A stretch of 47,232 nt of DNA from JAOZHU01 sp964632845 (GCA_964632845.1 CAZWDU010000013.1:1-47232), one strand, 5' to 3'. Positions 17,950 to 26,799 are shown, numbered from the stretch's first letter. The notes: generated from the sequence alone by a model not told the origin. Numbers and translations: made by a program.

Positions 17950-18765
17950 TTAGAACGGCGCAAATACTCCGATGAACACCAGCCAAGACAACATTGTTTT
18001 CGCTACGAAACTAAGAATTATGTACACTCGCTCTCCGTACAAGTAGTCTTTCCAGCGTTTGACGCCTCGGTATTGCAGAACCATGTTAACCGCGAAGATG
18101 TTGAACACCACGAAGTAAATGAAGAATATCGAATACACAAATACCGGCGGATTAGTGCCAGTCGACATCACAGCCGCCACAAAATAAGCGAACAGCACTA
18201 TCCATGGAACTCCGCCTGAAATGCAGCCTAACAGAAATGCTGACCAGTTGGTTTTTTCCGTCCGCTGGTTAATGAGCTCCATGAGGTAGCCGAACATAGT
18301 CATCATCGCGTTCAAAACAAAAATCATGATCAGCGACCAGAAGTCCCAGACACCTACAAACGTTGCGATTAACACGATCATTATGGAGCTTGAGAACGCG
18401 TACTCGTACCAGCGATATGGGTTCATGCCTTTCTTGAGGTTTTTCACATACTGCACGTTTTTTGGGTAGGCGATTATGAAGTGAGCAAACGCCGAAATCA
18501 ACGGGAAAGAAGCAACAATCACGCCCAAGTAACTTGCCGTGAAGAATACTTGAGGGTTTGGAGCAACTTCGAAAGGCATCTTAGCTATGTCCAATTTCAA
18601 GTAGAACGTGTATATGGGCTGATTCCACTCTAAAAGAAGCCCCAGAGACAGCATTAGTATGCCTTGCACCAGATGCAAAATGCCCGCGCCGATGTTGAAA
18701 TGCTTCAAATAACTGAAGGAAATAGGTGATTTCGCAATTATTTCCTGTCTTTCTTTGAGGTTCAT
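17950..18765 (-). CDS. Heliorhodopsin
   Basis: A 271-residue seven-helix protein with the heliorhodopsin pattern. Motifs seen are KHFNIGAGILHLVQG (His31), PLISAFAHFIIAY (His95), NPYRWYEYAFSSSIMIVLIA with the expected counterion Glu121, FGYLMELINQ, GGVPWIVLFAY, and GERVYIILSFVAKTMLSW with the retinal Schiff-base lysine at Lys256. Heliorhodopsins bind retinal and sit inverted in the membrane relative to type I rhodopsins; most do not pump ions and are thought to signal or aid enzymes. No retinal or carotenoid synthesis gene is in the window, so a source of retinal is not shown. ATG 18765. The desulforedoxin-like gene lies 90 bp upstream on the same strand and uvsE converges from the other side. 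Confidence 0.92.
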   Translation of the reverse strand: MNLKERQEIIAKSPISFSYLKHFNIGAGILHLVQGILMLSLGLLLEWNQPIYTFYLKLDIAKMPFEVAPNPQVFFTASYLGVIVASFPLISAFAHFIIAYPKNVQYVKNLKKGMNPYRWYEYAFSSSIMIVLIATFVGVWDFWSLIMIFVLNAMMTMFGYLMELINQRTEKTNWSAFLLGCISGGVPWIVLFAYFVAAVMSTGTNPPVFVYSIFFIYFVVFNIFAVNMVLQYRGVKRWKDYLYGERVYIILSFVAKTMLSWLVFIGVFAPF

Positions 18766-18855
18766 TACACTGAACTATGGCTGATACCGTTTTTATGATT
18801 TGCGTCAGACGGCAGTTATCAGCGAAAGCGGAACATACCGAGCTTCATTGGAAGG

Positions 18856-18975
18856 TTACTCTTTTACTAGAACCATTGGCTGCCCACAACAAACCAAAGT
18901 GCCTTTCCCCGTAGCTACAACTTTCACCTTGTTACCGCAAATCTTGCACAAATACACCTCATTCAATTTCGTCAC
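18856..18975 (-). CDS. Desulforedoxin-like small iron protein
   Basis: A 39-residue gene too short for usual gene calling. The product reads NEVYLCKICGNKVKVV then GKGTLVCCGQPM, the exact spacing (CxxC ... CC) of desulforedoxin and of the N-terminal domain of desulfoferrodoxin, where four cysteines (10, 13, 29, 30) bind one iron. GTG 18975 has a strong AGGTG site 5 nt upstream. The superoxide-reducing C-terminal domain of desulfoferrodoxin is absent. It lies directly before the heliorhodopsin gene on the same strand (90-bp gap) and may be co-transcribed with it. Role by family: one-electron transfer or redox sensing; the partner is unknown. Confidence 0.85.
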   Translation of the reverse strand: MTKLNEVYLCKICGNKVKVVATGKGTLVCCGQPMVLVKE

Positions 18976-19120
18976 AAAATCACCTCCGAAACCGTGCTGT
19001 GCATTAACTATTCGTTGCAGAAAAATTAAACATTTCCCATCCTGAAACTAACCACTTCAAAACCACAAGCTTACTCAACTGATTACATTATGCGCGTTAA
19101 CCGCTGGAGCTTAAGTATAA

Positions 19121-19228
19121 CTATGTTCTGCTTGGATCTTTTGTCAAAAAGTAGAATACGGCAGCTGCAATAACGCCTGTAGTTCCTAACGTGCGCCCCA
19201 GAATGCCGTAGGAAAATAAGTCAAGCAC
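19121..19228 (-). CDS. Possible 35-residue single-helix membrane protein or remnant
   Basis: Reading from GTG 19228, the product is hydrophobic and gene-like: LDLFSYGILGRTLGTTGVIA then AAVFYFLTKDPSRT. GGAGG lies 4-8 nt upstream. The coding look extends upstream (AAVVGG) to a stop codon at a T6 run, so it could instead be the frameshifted end of a slightly longer membrane protein. The rest of the 18976-19324 gap holds a TATA-like GTTTAATTTTT at 19022-19032 (minus orientation) that may drive the desulforedoxin gene, and nothing else I can identify. Confidence 0.3.
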   Translation of the reverse strand: MLDLFSYGILGRTLGTTGVIAAAVFYFLTKDPSRT

Positions 19229-19324
19229 TGCCCCTCCAACGACTGCGGCAAAAAATTAGGGGCTAGACGACTTTGGAAGCAACAGCAGTGAATAAACCTC
19301 TGTTCTAAGAATTGGACTTATAAG

Positions 19325-19810
19325 TTGTTGCTTGGCATTAGTATCAACGGAGCGTCCTGCCAATTGCCTGGAACTGATGAAACCGAGCTTGATTATGCGC
19401 TTAGAGGCAAAGCGTGGAAAGTCTACTGGTTCCTGCTAAAAAACGGTCAACCCGTAAGCGTGCGCGAAGTCCAAAGAGCCCTACACTTCAGCAGCCCAAG
19501 CGTGGCTAATCATCATTTGGAGCAACTGCGCGAGTTGGGACTGGTTCAAAAACAAGACATCGGCGGCCACTACGTGCTGGTCAGCGAAGTTAAGATAGGC
19601 GTGCTAAGACACTACGTGAAATTGGGCAAGCTTCTGTTTCCCCGATACTTTTTCTACGCGGTTTTCTCCACAATTTTCTACGCCGCTTATCTGCTGTTTA
19701 CTGGGGTAGGGTTTGCACGCGAGAACCTATTCATCATGGCGTTCGGCGCCATCGTCTGCACAATATTCTGGTACGAGGCGTACCGCGTTTGGTCTATGCG
19801 TCCGTTCTAA
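19325..19810 (+). CDS. Membrane-tethered winged-helix transcription regulator
   Basis: A 161-residue protein. Residues about 22-95 form a winged helix (ALRGKAWKVYWFLLKNGQPV then SVREVQRALHFSSPSVANHHLEQLRELGLV and a wing QDIGGHYVLVS). Residues about 110-130 and 136-153 are two membrane helices (FFYAVFSTIFYAAYLLF; LFIMAFGAIVCTIFWYEAY). The DNA-binding part would face the cytoplasm. Start TTG 19325. The gene lies 76 bp upstream of, and on the same strand as, a secreted beta-propeller gene, a pairing I take as functional: a surface protein with its membrane-bound regulator. Confidence 0.8.
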   Translation: MLLGISINGASCQLPGTDETELDYALRGKAWKVYWFLLKNGQPVSVREVQRALHFSSPSVANHHLEQLRELGLVQKQDIGGHYVLVSEVKIGVLRHYVKLGKLLFPRYFFYAVFSTIFYAAYLLFTGVGFARENLFIMAFGAIVCTIFWYEAYRVWSMRPF

Positions 19811-19886
19811 CAATTGGAACAGGGTGTTCTGAAGCTTAGGATAAAATAAACTGTCTCCAATATGTGCATAAACAGGTGAAAAAAAG

Positions 19887-21803
19887 ATGGTTCAACAAGA
19901 AGTCAGGAAAAAAACCAAAGTTTACGGCACAGTAGCAATTCTCTCAGCCATAGTCCTAGTCGCATCCGTCTACACTTTAGGCTCAGGACCTGTAACGTTT
20001 CCTCCATCTGAAATTCCTTTGGCTGCGGAAATGAAACACTTCTCATCCTACGAGGAACTTAGAGATTATTTAACTGCAAACACGACTAACAGTTATACCC
20101 AGAACTTTTGGTCACGAAATCAAAAACCAACAGGCATAGGTTATTATGTGGCAGAGCCTGCACCTGCTCAGTTAGGCACTGGCGAATCAGAACAGAACGA
20201 TTTCTCATATTCAACTACGAACATTCAGGTTGAAGGCGTAGATGAAGCAGACACAGTTAAGAACGATGGCAGATACATTTACACAGTGACCACCGAATAC
20301 ACTTACTCGGAAACAAGTAACGTCGTCTACATCGTAAAAGCTGACCCCCAAGACCCCAAAGTTGTCGCGAAGATAAAGCTTGAAAACGACACATATACAG
20401 CAGGCATGTACCTTAGCGGAGACAGCAACAGGCTTGTGGTAATCGCCAGCAAGTATCAGCCAATCCTCCTTGAAGTCTCCAGCCCCGATTCTGCAATGAG
20501 CTACTCGTATCAAACCGACGTTAGTACCTTCTTGTACGTTTATGACGTCTCTGACAAGGCTTATCCTGTGCTCGTCAGAAACTTTACCATCACTGGTAGC
20601 TACTTCAATTCTCGAATGATAGGCAACTATGTGTACGCTGTTGTGAGTCAAGCCGCCCAAGTTTTCGATAACGCCGTTACGTTGCCCCGAGTCTGTGAGA
20701 CAGCCAGCGGTGAAGCAGAAGTTTCGGATGTTAAGCCTTCGAGTGTGTATTACGCTGACACTGCCCCCAGTTACTTCACTTTCACTACTTTCATCGGCTT
20801 AAATATCGTAGACGACGTGGAAGAGCCAGCTAATGTGACTTTGATGATGGGTGGAACAAGCACAATGTATGTTTCAACGGAAAACATCTATATTACTTAT
20901 CCCACGTGGAGCGAGGAAGGGCAGTTCACGTCGATCTACCGAGTTCGCGTAAACGGCAGTGCTCTGGCATTTGAAGCTCAAGGCAGCGTCGCAGGTTACG
21001 TGCTCAATCAGTATGCCATGGACGAATACAGCGGCTACTTCAGGGTAACTACAACTTGGCAGAAAGAAACAACGATGAACTATGTTTCCGTGTTAGACAT
21101 GAACCTTACTAAAGTAGGTGAACTTTTGCTTCCGAAATTTGAGGAACGCGAAACCATAAAATCAACCCGATTCATGGGCGACAAATGCTACGTCGTCACA
21201 TATGAACAGAAAGACCCGTTCTTCGTCATAGACATGGCTGATCCAACTCAACCCGAAGTGGCGGGTCAACTGAAAATCCCCGGGTATTCAAGCTACCTGC
21301 ATCCTTACGACGAGAACCACGTGATTGGCTTAGGCATGGAAAATAGCACCGTGAAATTATCCCTGTTTGACGTCACGGATGTCAACGCGCCCACAGAAAC
21401 AGCAAGATACATCATTGAAGGAGACTGGACATACTCAGAAGCGCTTTATGAGCCAAAGGCGTTCCTGTTCGACAAACAGAAAGACCTGCTCGTTATTCCA
21501 GTATCCGTAACACAGTACGGCTACATAAGCGGCACTGAAGGCACTGAAAAAAGATACGCTATGGAGGGCGGCTACTGGCAAGGCGCATACGTTTTCAAGC
21601 TTACCCTTGACGGTGGCTTCGAACTGAGAGATGGCATAACACATCAAGAAAACGCAACAAGCACACAGTATATGATAGACTACAACGCGAACGTGGACAG
21701 AGCACTGTACATAGACAACACACTTTACACAGTGTCCAACGCTAAAGTCAAGTTGAACAGTCTGGCTGACCTATCACCGATAGTAGAAGTCAACCTTGAC
21801 TAA
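19887..21803 (+). CDS. Secreted beta-propeller domain protein (PF09826 type)
   Basis: A 638-residue exported protein. Residues about 10-32 are a signal/anchor helix (VYGTVAILSAIVLVASVYTL). The signature TNIQVEGVDEADTVKNDGRY (about 110) marks the archaeal/bacterial Beta_propel family. Blades follow with NVVYIVKADPQDPKVV, FLYVYDVSDKAYPVLVRNF, YVSVLDMNLTKVGEL, FFVIDMADPTQPEVAGQLK and LSLFDVTDVNAPTETA. No C-terminal anchor is seen; the N-terminal helix probably retains it at the membrane. Function of the family is unknown. ATG 19887 follows GGTG. It is unlike the PQQ propeller at 3910 and lacks the palindromic operator. Confidence 0.88.
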   Translation: MVQQEVRKKTKVYGTVAILSAIVLVASVYTLGSGPVTFPPSEIPLAAEMKHFSSYEELRDYLTANTTNSYTQNFWSRNQKPTGIGYYVAEPAPAQLGTGESEQNDFSYSTTNIQVEGVDEADTVKNDGRYIYTVTTEYTYSETSNVVYIVKADPQDPKVVAKIKLENDTYTAGMYLSGDSNRLVVIASKYQPILLEVSSPDSAMSYSYQTDVSTFLYVYDVSDKAYPVLVRNFTITGSYFNSRMIGNYVYAVVSQAAQVFDNAVTLPRVCETASGEAEVSDVKPSSVYYADTAPSYFTFTTFIGLNIVDDVEEPANVTLMMGGTSTMYVSTENIYITYPTWSEEGQFTSIYRVRVNGSALAFEAQGSVAGYVLNQYAMDEYSGYFRVTTTWQKETTMNYVSVLDMNLTKVGELLLPKFEERETIKSTRFMGDKCYVVTYEQKDPFFVIDMADPTQPEVAGQLKIPGYSSYLHPYDENHVIGLGMENSTVKLSLFDVTDVNAPTETARYIIEGDWTYSEALYEPKAFLFDKQKDLLVIPVSVTQYGYISGTEGTEKRYAMEGGYWQGAYVFKLTLDGGFELRDGITHQENATSTQYMIDYNANVDRALYIDNTLYTVSNAKVKLNSLADLSPIVEVNLD

Positions 21804-21847
21804 ACGCATTCCACTCTTTTTTTCTGTTTTTTCAGAAAATCTAACTT

Positions 21848-23230
21848 TTACGTTCTTGTGCATTCTGGTTCCATGTGTACAGTAACCACTGCGTCAGCAA
21901 AGCGCTCTTTTGTTTCCGTTTCAATCCGCGACGCGATTTCATGTGCTTTCTTAATTGAAACTTGCTTTGTGAAGCAGCAATCCATGTTTATGAACCGTTT
22001 GTCTTTAGCCACGTAAGTTACCACGTTTTTAACGTACAAGTTCCTTTCAATGTCTCTTGCCACTTTCTGGATTATTTTCGCTAATTCCTTTCCGTCTATC
22101 TCCGTTATGTGAACATCGGCGCCGCGGGGTTCCACGTGAACCGTAACGTTTTCAAGCTGCTTTATGCTCGCGTGCATCTGGTTTTCGATTTTCTCCGCGA
22201 TTTCATGGGCCTCTTCCACAGATAGCTTTGGATCAACGTACGCGTGCAGCGTGATGTATAGTTTGCCGTTTGCGTAAACAGTTGTGATGTTGTGTACTTC
22301 TCTGACGCCTTCCACTGACGCCAGTTTCTTCACCAACTGCTCCATTTTGGCTTCTCTTTCAGACGGCTCTATATGAATTGTCGCGTCAACATTTCCGAAA
22401 GTCTCATTCAAGTTTGCTTCCAGTCTCAAAGTTAAATCATGTGCTTCCTCCAAGCTCATGCTGTTCGGAACTTGCACTGTGGCTTCAACGAATAGTTTTG
22501 AACCTACCTTTCTAACTTTCAAGCTTCCGCACTTCCATGCTTCTTCGTCGTAGAGGATTTCTTTCCTGATTTTCTGCACAATCTCTCTTGATGCTGTATC
22601 GCTGAGTTCCATAACGTTGGTGCGGACAAGTCCGATGCTCAAGTAACCCAACAAGCCGCCGAGGACCATTGATGCGAGTGCGTCGCCTTGGTTAAAGCCT
22701 ACGATGGCTAATCCGAAACCGAGAAAAGCAATAAGCGTTGAGCTCAAGTCAGCAATGGCGTGGTAGAATCCTGCTTTGACGGTTGTGCTTTCGCTGCTTG
22801 TGGCTTTTCTGAATATTACCACTCTGAATATGTCCGTGGCGAAAGTGTAGCCGATAGCCGCGAACCCTGCGACTTCTAAACCTGCGTTGACGCCTGCACC
22901 CTGCACCAGTTTCGTAATGGCTTCGTAAATCACTAAAAGCGCTACGCCTATGAGCACTATGCCGCCGATTAAGCCGCCTATTGCCTCAAACTTTTCATGT
23001 CCATAGGTGTGTTCCTCGTCAGGAGGCTTAAGCGCTGCTCGGGTAGCCACAAAAAGCATTACGCTTGTCACTGCGTCAAGCAACGCGTGTAAGCCATCGC
23101 TTAGAATTGCCAAGCTGCTGACGATTGACCCCATCGTAACCTCTACTATCACGACAAGTGCTATGGCAATGGCTGAAAGCTTCAACGCCTTAAGCTTGTA
23201 GCTGCCTTCTGAAAGCTCTGGCATCACCAA
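21848..23230 (-). CDS. Cation diffusion facilitator with three tandem C-terminal domains
   Basis: A 460-residue CDF metal exporter. Residues about 1-210 hold six membrane helices with metal-site motifs SDGLHALLDAV (helix 2) and YHAIADLSSTL (helix 5), plus HTYGHEKFEAIGG after helix 2. CDF proteins exchange Zn2+, Mn2+ or Fe2+ for protons. The usual 80-residue cytoplasmic dimerisation domain occurs three times: about 215-290 (SLEEAHDLTLRLE ... ATIHIEP), 293-370 (SVEEAHEIAEKIE ... VTVHVEP) and 372-457 (SIKKAHEIASRIE ... VTVHMEP). Start TTG 23230; ATG at codon 3 is equally likely. The metal is not predictable with confidence. Confidence 0.88.
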   Translation of the reverse strand: MVMPELSEGSYKLKALKLSAIAIALVVIVEVTMGSIVSSLAILSDGLHALLDAVTSVMLFVATRAALKPPDEEHTYGHEKFEAIGGLIGGIVLIGVALLVIYEAITKLVQGAGVNAGLEVAGFAAIGYTFATDIFRVVIFRKATSSESTTVKAGFYHAIADLSSTLIAFLGFGLAIVGFNQGDALASMVLGGLLGYLSIGLVRTNVMELSDTASREIVQKIRKEILYDEEAWKCGSLKVRKVGSKLFVEATVQVPNSMSLEEAHDLTLRLEANLNETFGNVDATIHIEPSEREAKMEQLVKKLASVEGVREVHNITTVYANGKLYITLHAYVDPKLSVEEAHEIAEKIENQMHASIKQLENVTVHVEPRGADVHITEIDGKELAKIIQKVARDIERNLYVKNVVTYVAKDKRFINMDCCFTKQVSIKKAHEIASRIETETKERFADAVVTVHMEPECTRT

Positions 23231-23325
23231 TCAGGTATATGCACGGTGCAAGGGCGATTTAAGAATATCGGGCTGTCGTACGGGGCTTTTTCCTTGGCAA
23301 GTGGTGGCTTCTCAAAGTTAAATAA

Positions 23326-24594
23326 TTGGTGGACTGCATTCTTGTGGTAATGAAGCTGTCTTCACTTTTCCGCGGCGGCTCCGCTTTCCTCAAAGGCAAC
23401 TTTTTAATTTTAACCCTGAGCTGGGCGATAATGTATTTTGCCTATCCAATCCCAGCCACATACGCCAGCCTGTACTACCTTAGCTTGGGCGCTGACGCTT
23501 TTCTCTTGTCCGTCATCGGCTTCGCTGGCTCCATTGCTGTCGCGTTTGTACAGTTGCCTGGAGGTTACTTGGCGGATAAGCAGGGCAGAAAGTGGCTTAC
23601 GGTGGTGATGACCTACGGCTTAGCTTTCTGTTCTTTATTCTTCATGTTTGCGCCTAATTGGCAATTCATCGTTTTGGGCATGATTCTGCAAAATCTCTGC
23701 GTGATTTACCAGCCAGCCATTACGGCTATGATTATTGATTCTCTGCCGCCTAAAGATAGGGGTAAAGGCTATAATTTCCAGTCAGTTGTTACGAGCTTGG
23801 TTATGTTGCCTGCGCCACTTATCGCGCAGTACTTGATTTTTCTTTTCGAGTTTGACTTAGGTATGCGGGTTGCTTATGCAGTGTTTTTTGTTGCGTACTT
23901 GGTAGCGGCAACATTGAGGTTTAAACTGAAAGAAACGCTGACGTTAACTGGCAACTATAAGCGCCCGAAGATTCTTGACGCATTTAGAGAATATCCGAAA
24001 GCTGTAAGGGAAAGCTTAAGCGTTTGGGGCAAGGTTCCCCGTTCAGCTTTTTTTCTTTTCTTAGCCAGCATGGGCATAAGCGGCATGGTAATAGCTTGCC
24101 AAGCATATTTTGTCGTGTACGCTACTACCGTTTTGCAGATTACTGAGGTGCAGTGGGCTATCATTCAAGCTTTCATGTACTTGAGCATTGCGCTTCCGCT
24201 GCTTTTTACTGGGTTAAAGATGGATACGGCAGACAGGAAACGCTTCGTTATTCTTAGCTATTTTATGTATGTTCCAGCCATGCTTCTTTTTGTAGCTGCC
24301 GATTTTTACTTGGCGCTGATAGCATTTTTCTTTTTTGGCTTCGGCAACATGCTGCAGATGAGCAGTTATCAGGTTTTGATGGGCGACCTAGTTCCAAGAG
24401 GTTTACGGGGTACAGTTGCTGGCTGTACTTCATTTTTCATGTACCTTTCGCAAGCGTTTCTCCAGCTTCTAATAGGCTTCCTCTACGCTTTTGTGTCGCC
24501 GCAACTGCCCTTCTTGCTGTTGGCTGCAGTTGCCGTGCCCTTAGCGCTGCTCGTAGCTTTCAAAGTTTCAGAACCCAAAGTAAAAGAAGTGTAG
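23326..24594 (+). CDS. Major facilitator superfamily transporter
   Basis: A polytopic membrane protein of about 420 residues with about 12 helices. The MFS loop 2-3 motif is visible as GGYLADKQGRKWL (about residue 85), with a weaker equivalent at the second-half loop (GLKMDTADRKRF). Such proteins export drugs or metabolites or import small solutes; the substrate cannot be told. The longest frame starts at TTG 23326, but ATG 23350 (MKLSSLFRGG) is a good alternative. Divergent from the CDF exporter, followed after 50 bp by asnS. Confidence 0.85.
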   Translation: MVDCILVVMKLSSLFRGGSAFLKGNFLILTLSWAIMYFAYPIPATYASLYYLSLGADAFLLSVIGFAGSIAVAFVQLPGGYLADKQGRKWLTVVMTYGLAFCSLFFMFAPNWQFIVLGMILQNLCVIYQPAITAMIIDSLPPKDRGKGYNFQSVVTSLVMLPAPLIAQYLIFLFEFDLGMRVAYAVFFVAYLVAATLRFKLKETLTLTGNYKRPKILDAFREYPKAVRESLSVWGKVPRSAFFLFLASMGISGMVIACQAYFVVYATTVLQITEVQWAIIQAFMYLSIALPLLFTGLKMDTADRKRFVILSYFMYVPAMLLFVAADFYLALIAFFFFGFGNMLQMSSYQVLMGDLVPRGLRGTVAGCTSFFMYLSQAFLQLLIGFLYAFVSPQLPFLLLAAVAVPLALLVAFKVSEPKVKEV

Positions 24595-24646
24595 CCTGCA
24601 ATCGATAGGCATTTAGCTTTGAAAGCAATATTTAGAGGAAACGTTG

Positions 24647-25939
24647 ATGAGGCGCTTGGTCTTGGTGCAGATTCGCGAAATCTTGGATGGATGCTGTGAA
24701 AACCAGAAAGTTGCCGTGAAAGGCTGGGTTTACCGCAAACGAGAAAGCAAAGAGCTAATCTTCCTGTTGGTGCGAGATTCAACAGGCTTTATTCAATGCA
24801 CCGTCAAAAAAACCAGCCCAGCATGGGACGAAGCAGCACGCTTGACAATTGAATCCTCTTTAACGCTTGAAGGCACAGCTAAACCTGACAAGCGGGCACC
24901 TGGCGGCTACGAAATAGCCGTTGACACAATTTCCATAATAGGCTTAGCAGAGCTTTTCCCCATAACCAAGGATAAAAGCGAAGAGTTCCTGCGTGATGTA
25001 CGCCATCTCTGGCTGCGGAGCCGCCGAATGAACTTGGTGATGACAGTTCGCGCTGAAGTACTGGAATACTCCCGCGAATTCTTCAAAAGCCAAGGCTTCA
25101 CTGAGGTTTCTCCACCCATGTTCATTTCCGCCGCGGTTGAAGGCGGCTCAACCCTTTTTGGCTTGAAGTATTTCGACCAGAACCTCTATTTGACGCAGAG
25201 TTCGCAGCTTTACCTTGAAATCCTAATCTACTCTTTGGAGAAGGTTTATTGTATTGCGCCGTCTTTTCGCGCTGAAAAAAGCCGAACAATCAGGCATTTG
25301 ACGGAGTACTGGCATATGGAAGGCGAATGGCCTTTCGCTGACATGCACGATTTAATGCGGTTTGAAGAAGGTTTGCTGACTCATATCTGCCAGCGGACAG
25401 TTGCAAACTGCAAAAAGGAACTTGCAGAATTAGGCGCAGACGTTTCTAAACTGGCTTCAGTACAACTGCCTTTTCCGAGAATAACTTACACTGAGGCGAT
25501 TGAGCGGATTAAGGCAAAAGGCGCTAAACTGCAGTGGGGTGACGACCTTGGCTACGAGGATGAGAAGGTTTTGGCTGACGAATTCGGCAAGCCCTTCTTT
25601 GTTTATGATTATCCAACAGCGATTAAGGCGTTTTACTGCAAGACTTACCGTGACCGCCCTGAAATTGCCATGTCCGTGGATATGCTGGTGCCTAAAATAG
25701 GTGAAATCTCCACGGGCGGCGCAAGGGAAGACGACAAGGACATACTTATCCAACGCATAAAAGAACAGGGTTTAAAACCAGAAGACTACGAATGGTACCT
25801 TGATTTACGGCGTTATGGCACAGTACCGCACACGGGCTTCGGCATGGGCTTAGAGCGGCTGCTAACGTGGATGCTTGACTTAGAGAACATCATTGACTCG
25901 ATTCCGTTCCCAAGAACCACAAGACGCTTCTACCCATAG
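24647..25939 (+). CDS. asnS: Asparaginyl-tRNA synthetase
   Basis: A 430-residue class IIb synthetase. Residues about 1-110 are an OB-fold anticodon-binding domain (VAVKGWVYRKRESKELIFLLVRD-type start). The class II core follows: motif 1 around GFTEVSPPMF, motif 2 in APSFRAEKSRTIRHLTEYWHMEGEW, and motif 3 in GFGMGLERLLTWM with the terminal PFPRTTRRFYP. The ending WYLDLRRYGTVPHTGFG is that of AsnRS rather than AspRS. ATG 24647 is 7 nt after AGAGGA; a TTG codon directly before it is possible. Its presence means Asn-tRNA can be made directly. Confidence 0.92.
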   Translation: MRRLVLVQIREILDGCCENQKVAVKGWVYRKRESKELIFLLVRDSTGFIQCTVKKTSPAWDEAARLTIESSLTLEGTAKPDKRAPGGYEIAVDTISIIGLAELFPITKDKSEEFLRDVRHLWLRSRRMNLVMTVRAEVLEYSREFFKSQGFTEVSPPMFISAAVEGGSTLFGLKYFDQNLYLTQSSQLYLEILIYSLEKVYCIAPSFRAEKSRTIRHLTEYWHMEGEWPFADMHDLMRFEEGLLTHICQRTVANCKKELAELGADVSKLASVQLPFPRITYTEAIERIKAKGAKLQWGDDLGYEDEKVLADEFGKPFFVYDYPTAIKAFYCKTYRDRPEIAMSVDMLVPKIGEISTGGAREDDKDILIQRIKEQGLKPEDYEWYLDLRRYGTVPHTGFGMGLERLLTWMLDLENIIDSIPFPRTTRRFYP

Positions 25940-25957
25940 CAGAGTTGCACTGACTGG

Positions 25958-26737
25958 TTACGCGTAACCTGCGAAATACTCGCGTTTCAACTGCGTCTTC
26001 GGCAAGCCTAACGCTTTGACAAGGGTCTCCATCGCTTCAACCATCGCTGGTGGACCACACGTGTAAAACACGTTTTCCTTATAGTCAGGTATCTCCTTTT
26101 TCACCAATTCCGTGTTGATGAATCCAGTGGCGCCTTTCCACCCGCTACTGGCTTCGTTAACGGTAAACACCACCTTTAGGTTCGGGTTTTGTTTCTCCAT
26201 TGCTTCAAACTCTTCTCTGAAAACGATATCGCTTTCACTGCGGTTGCCGTAAAGCAAAGTAATCTTCGTGCCTATGTGCTTGTCTGTACAGTATCGGCAT
26301 ATGCTTCTGAACGGCGTTATCCCGATACCTCCTCCAAGCAAGCAGATTTTTTCGTGTTCGCCCTCGAAAGTGAAACTGCCGTAAGGCGCGTCTATTCTTG
26401 CCCAGTCGCCCGCTTTAAGCCCTTTCAGGGTGGTTGAAAACTCGCTTTCTGATAGTTTTTTGGTGAATTCGATGTATTCTGTTTCGGTTGGGCTGCTTGA
26501 GATGCTAAAGGGTTTGCTTAACTCTTTTCCGCCTTCAGTCCTTATCGTGGCGATTAGGAACTGCCCAGCCTTATAGCTTAACGCTGCAGGTTTTGGAAAC
26601 CTGAAGCTTCTCACGTTGTATGTGCGCGGTACAATTTCCTTTACATGAGTCTCAAACTTCACATTAACACCACTGCTTAGCGATTCTACTGGCACTATTG
26701 TACAGTGGGGTTGTTTTCCTATAAACTCTTCCTGCAA
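25958..26737 (-). CDS. Ferredoxin-NADP reductase-family flavoprotein
   Basis: A single-chain FAD/NAD(P)H oxidoreductase of the FNR superfamily. The FAD domain has KPFSISSSPTE (about residue 76), the pyridine-nucleotide domain has LLGGGIGITPFRSICRY (about 132), and the C-terminal half has YTCGPPAMVEAMETLV (about 228). It moves electrons between NAD(P)H and a carrier such as ferredoxin, cytochrome or flavin. No iron-sulfur cysteine cluster is present, unlike PyrK/HydG-type subunits. The frame starts TTG 26737; the family-like part starts at GTG 26662 (KFETHVKEIVPRTYNVRSF), preceded by GGTG, which may be the true start. Convergent with asnS; the redox partner is not evident. Confidence 0.85.
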   Translation of the reverse strand: MQEEFIGKQPHCTIVPVESLSSGVNVKFETHVKEIVPRTYNVRSFRFPKPAALSYKAGQFLIATIRTEGGKELSKPFSISSSPTETEYIEFTKKLSESEFSTTLKGLKAGDWARIDAPYGSFTFEGEHEKICLLGGGIGITPFRSICRYCTDKHIGTKITLLYGNRSESDIVFREEFEAMEKQNPNLKVVFTVNEASSGWKGATGFINTELVKKEIPDYKENVFYTCGPPAMVEAMETLVKALGLPKTQLKREYFAGYA

Positions 26738-26799
26738 ACACTTTGGATTTTCAGCCTGTGCGCTGGATGAGATGGATTCGCAAAGCAGACAACGCCTGT

